Positions 61,432-64,000 of a DNA stretch of 64,000 bases are shown piece by piece. The notes under the pieces are model-generated. The model ran no database searches. It was not told where the DNA came from and saw nothing but the letters and a program-made list of their open reading frames with translations. A program made the position numbers and the translations under genes. Positions within the stretch are counted from its first letter, which is position 1, and every line of letters starts with the position of its first letter. Origin of the DNA: Bigelowiella natans CCMP2755 (lineage: Eukaryota; Cercozoa; Chlorarachniophyceae); NCBI GenBank assembly GCA_000320545.1, contig ADNK01000510.1:12501-76500 (forward strand), written 5' to 3'.

Positions 61432-63994
61432 GTGTTTGGCTGAAACCATCATCATTATCATTATCATCATTATCATCATTGACGGTTTCAGCATATATAA
61501 TTACACTGCTCCAGCTCAAATCACAGATGTTCATTTCACCAACCTACGACGACACGCTGTACTGCAACCATGATCTATTCACCAACTCACCACCACCACC
61601 ATTATCATTATCATTCTTTCTCTTCTTCTTCCTCTTCTTCAATTTTCTCATACCGATGTCCTCGAAAACAGAAGTCCAAACTACAGCCTCACACATGCCC
61701 TATCCATCGTTCATAATCGTCAATCAAGCACCCACTCAATGAAGGCAGCAAGCGTGATGAACTCAAATCCGCAACCAAATAAGGAACATCAAGGACAAAA
61801 AAGGAAGGACGAAGAAAGAGGGGGACAAAATCAAGGAAAAAATCGTAATAAGAATAACAATGCTGTAGGGTTGTCAGAGTCACCTCAAAATCAGGGGTTT
61901 CATGCAATTCTGCACCGCAATTTTGGCACTCGTTCCACACCTATTTTAATGACGAAAATGATGGTGATGGTGATGATGGTGATGGTGATGATATTAAACG
62001 AGGAGGAGCAATGGACAAGCAAGCAACATGATCAGTTATCTTAAGCTTCCAACTACTACTACTACTACTTCTACTACTACTACTTGTACTACTTATCCTC
62101 CCCCTTCCTACGAATAAACGAATGCTGACCTCCATATACATCCCGCAGGTGTAGCAGTACTGCTTAGGAGTGGTTGGGACTTTGTCGGCCTCCAAGAAGG
62201 GATGTGGGTTGAAACGGATGATATCCTCGAGTGCGTGCTGCTTTGTGGCCTACAAACGACGAGAATCACGACAACGATGACAATAGCGATGTGTTGTATT
62301 AGTAGAACAATTAAGACTAGGTGGAGGACGTTGATTCTCCGCCAAAAATGCTTAAATTTGGTTCCCAATACAGCAGCAGCAGCAGCAAGAGCACATGCGA
62401 AGACGATGACTATCATACACGAAAACGGAGAGGAGGGGTACTAGCACACAACTAGATAATGTTGTTGTTGTTGTAGTTGTTGTAGTAGTAGTAGTAGCAG
62501 TAGTTGCACCTTACGAATCAACTTAGTGATAAAACTCTTGGTTTCAATCGGCAGCATTTTGTGCAGTTCCTGCTTGGCGTGCAAGCACTCGACATAACCC
62601 ATCACGTATTCAATCTGCGAGTCGCTGGTAATGGAAACGACTTTGTCCTGATGATGAAGGAGGATGACCATGATGATGACGATGATGATATCACAAGTAG
62701 ATGGAAGATAGATTCATTCAAAGCAACCACCACAACACAGCAAACAGAACAAAGTGCAGAAGCACGAAAATTACAATATCATACGACGACGATGACCACG
62801 ATTAGCAGAAGGAGGAGGAGGAGGAGGAGGAGGAGGAGGAGGAGTACCCATCGATCGATCATTCCCAAAACGGCCTTCTCCGCCTCCTTTCGAACAATCC
62901 CTTTTGTCAAGCATATAGCGTTGCGGTAGAGGAAGATAATGTCTCCAGAGTGGAAAGAGAACTTCTCTGTTTTTAGCTTGGCGACGATGTTGTCGGTGTA
63001 TTGCAGGGCGCGCACCACGGCATCACGCCGTAATGATCGCAACGCCTTCCACCTGATTGGTAAGGCAAAAGTTAGCGAGCGACTGGAATTATGGAGGTGT
63101 ACTGGCTAATAATTGCTCTGGGTAATATGATGATGACAGCATATGCTGCTACCACCGAATAATGCCAACAACAAATATTAAAGCGGGTGGATGTAAGTAT
63201 TATGATGGCTTCTTCTTATTATTATTATTATTTTATTATTATTATTACCCTCCCTGAGGCCCTTTCCTTGCATATGTCGGTAAAGTCCTCCTATGATGTT
63301 CGCACACACTACCAACACCACCACTGCCTGCTCGAGGGGAATGTCCTTTTCTATCATCATCATTATCTTCATCGCTAGTCTCCATTCTTGCATTCGATCC
63401 ATGTTCCCCCTCCCCCTCCTCCTCCTCCTTCATCACATCGCTCGTGCATTTACCGCAAACAGAGCACATGCCTCTTGTGAGGGAGCAGTGATTCGAGGCG
63501 AGGACTGCTGTCTTAGTACCAGCACCTGTTGTTTTGGATTCCCTTCTCCCCCCCCCTCCCCTTCTCCTCCTCTCTTCGTCACACCGGTAGTGGTAGGGCT
63601 CAGGCATCATTCGCTGAAAGAGCTTAGTGCTGTATGTCCCGCTGGTGCAGAGTACCACCATTTGTTTGTACAGGTTCCTCACAAGTCTTTCAATCGTCCT
63701 TTGGCCACCGTCATCACCACCGAGCGTCTTGTAGAGCTGCTGATAGAAGCCTTGAAGCTTTGCTACGCACCATTTGAAGTCACCACTAGCGCTGCCTCGA
63801 TGATGAAGACACGTTGCTGTTCTCTTTGATGATGATGATGATGACGATGACGATGACGATGCAGGACTAGAAGGGCGCTTCTTGTGTTTTGCCTCCTCTA
63901 TACCGCTGCTGCTTCTGCTAGCATTCTCCTCCTCCTTCTCTTCTTCTTCTTCTTCTTCTTCTTCTTCTTCACCACAGTTGTTAACCCCTTTCAT
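60033..63994 (-). CDS. Unrecognised zinc-ribbon protein with acidic N-terminus
   Basis: Ten exons (63994-63249, 63052-62848, 62647-62510, 62249-62130, 61940-61884, 61687-61654, 61307-61071, 60914-60815, 60467-60349, 60118-60033) encode 613 residues in one phase. The real start could lie beyond the window. The N-terminus has Glu and Ser runs, then a helical block (CVAKLQGFYQQLYKTLGG, RTIERLVRNLYKQMVVL). The middle is ordered: WKALRSLRRDAVVRALQYTD, FSFHSGDIIFLYRNAI, VMGYVECLHAKQELHKML. A C4 zinc ribbon follows, CYTC-x9-CQNC, with an intron exactly between its halves. Then come EACDGMAVLVDVLPLIKHL, LQCYFITHLAYILGGWG, VGEFVQALHIFGFHDSHP and WAGARSTFYKRYHSAYCG. I cannot name the family. No signal peptide or membrane span is clear, so a cytosolic or nuclear role is likely. 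Confidence 0.6.
60622..60660. repeat. (CT)n microsatellite in intron
   Basis: CT run followed by CA repeats, in the intron between 60815 and 60467 of the zinc-ribbon gene. Another intron of this gene (61688-61883) is A/G-rich with no long repeat, while the intron 61308-61653 carries an (AC)n run at about 61406-61431. Confidence 0.8.
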
Positions 63995-64000
63995 CCCTCT

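Overview
This window looks like nuclear DNA of an intron-rich unicellular eukaryote, most likely an alga with a secondary (complex) plastid. No bacterial, rRNA or tRNA gene was seen. Almost every gene can be read only by joining short exons (10-250 nt) across GT-AG introns (about 30-350 nt) that are full of microsatellites. All exon joins below were worked out by hand from splice sites, reading-frame phase and family motifs, and the summed exon lengths of every complete model are divisible by three. Three proteins (a tRNA-binding EMAPII/Arc1 domain protein, coproporphyrinogen III oxidase and a protein kinase) begin with a signal-peptide-like hydrophobic segment followed by an Arg/Ser/Thr-rich stretch. 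This fits a bipartite plastid leader. The Phe found after the cleavage site in cryptophyte and stramenopile leaders is not obvious, so a chlorarachniophyte-like host (Bigelowiella type) is my best guess; this is inference.

Layout, left to right: GT32-type Golgi glycosyltransferase (+, to 3131); tRNA-binding protein (-, 3859-6451); double PH-domain coiled-coil protein (+, 7391-12806); leucine-rich-repeat protein (+, 12933-15782); a small membrane protein (-, 16888-17523) head to head with a 354-residue unknown protein (+, 17522-19544); a giant, intron-poor, multidomain membrane protein with a flavoprotein-like Rossmann segment and three WW domains (-, 20301-28271); GH2 beta-mannosidase (+, 29393-34092); coproporphyrinogen III oxidase (-, 35179-38447); membrane-anchored PAPS sulfotransferase (-, 40704-45259); Mediator subunit 10 (+, 45610-46096); translin (+, 47454-48570); Gemin6-like SMN-complex protein (-, 49627-50804); signal-anchored kinase (+, 51543-53459); secreted Cys-rich protein (-, 54826-55962); an unknown 152-residue protein (+, 56466-57597); a tentative tiny gene (-, 57658-58110); and an unknown zinc-ribbon protein (-, 60033 to about 63994).

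Functionally the genes are a normal mixture: sugar and glycan work (GT32, beta-mannosidase, sulfotransferase), haem/chlorophyll synthesis, RNA biology (tRNA-binding protein, translin, Gemin6), transcription (MED10) and signalling. There is no operon-like grouping. The spacers between genes are distinctive: several are patchworks of CTAG, CATG and GCATGC words, and they hold seven copies of the same perfect 12-bp palindrome, CATGCTAGCATG, none of them in a coding exon.

The strongest candidates for something undescribed are the 2,451-residue giant protein at 20301-28271, the palindrome-bearing spacers, and the 613-residue zinc-ribbon protein at the right edge.
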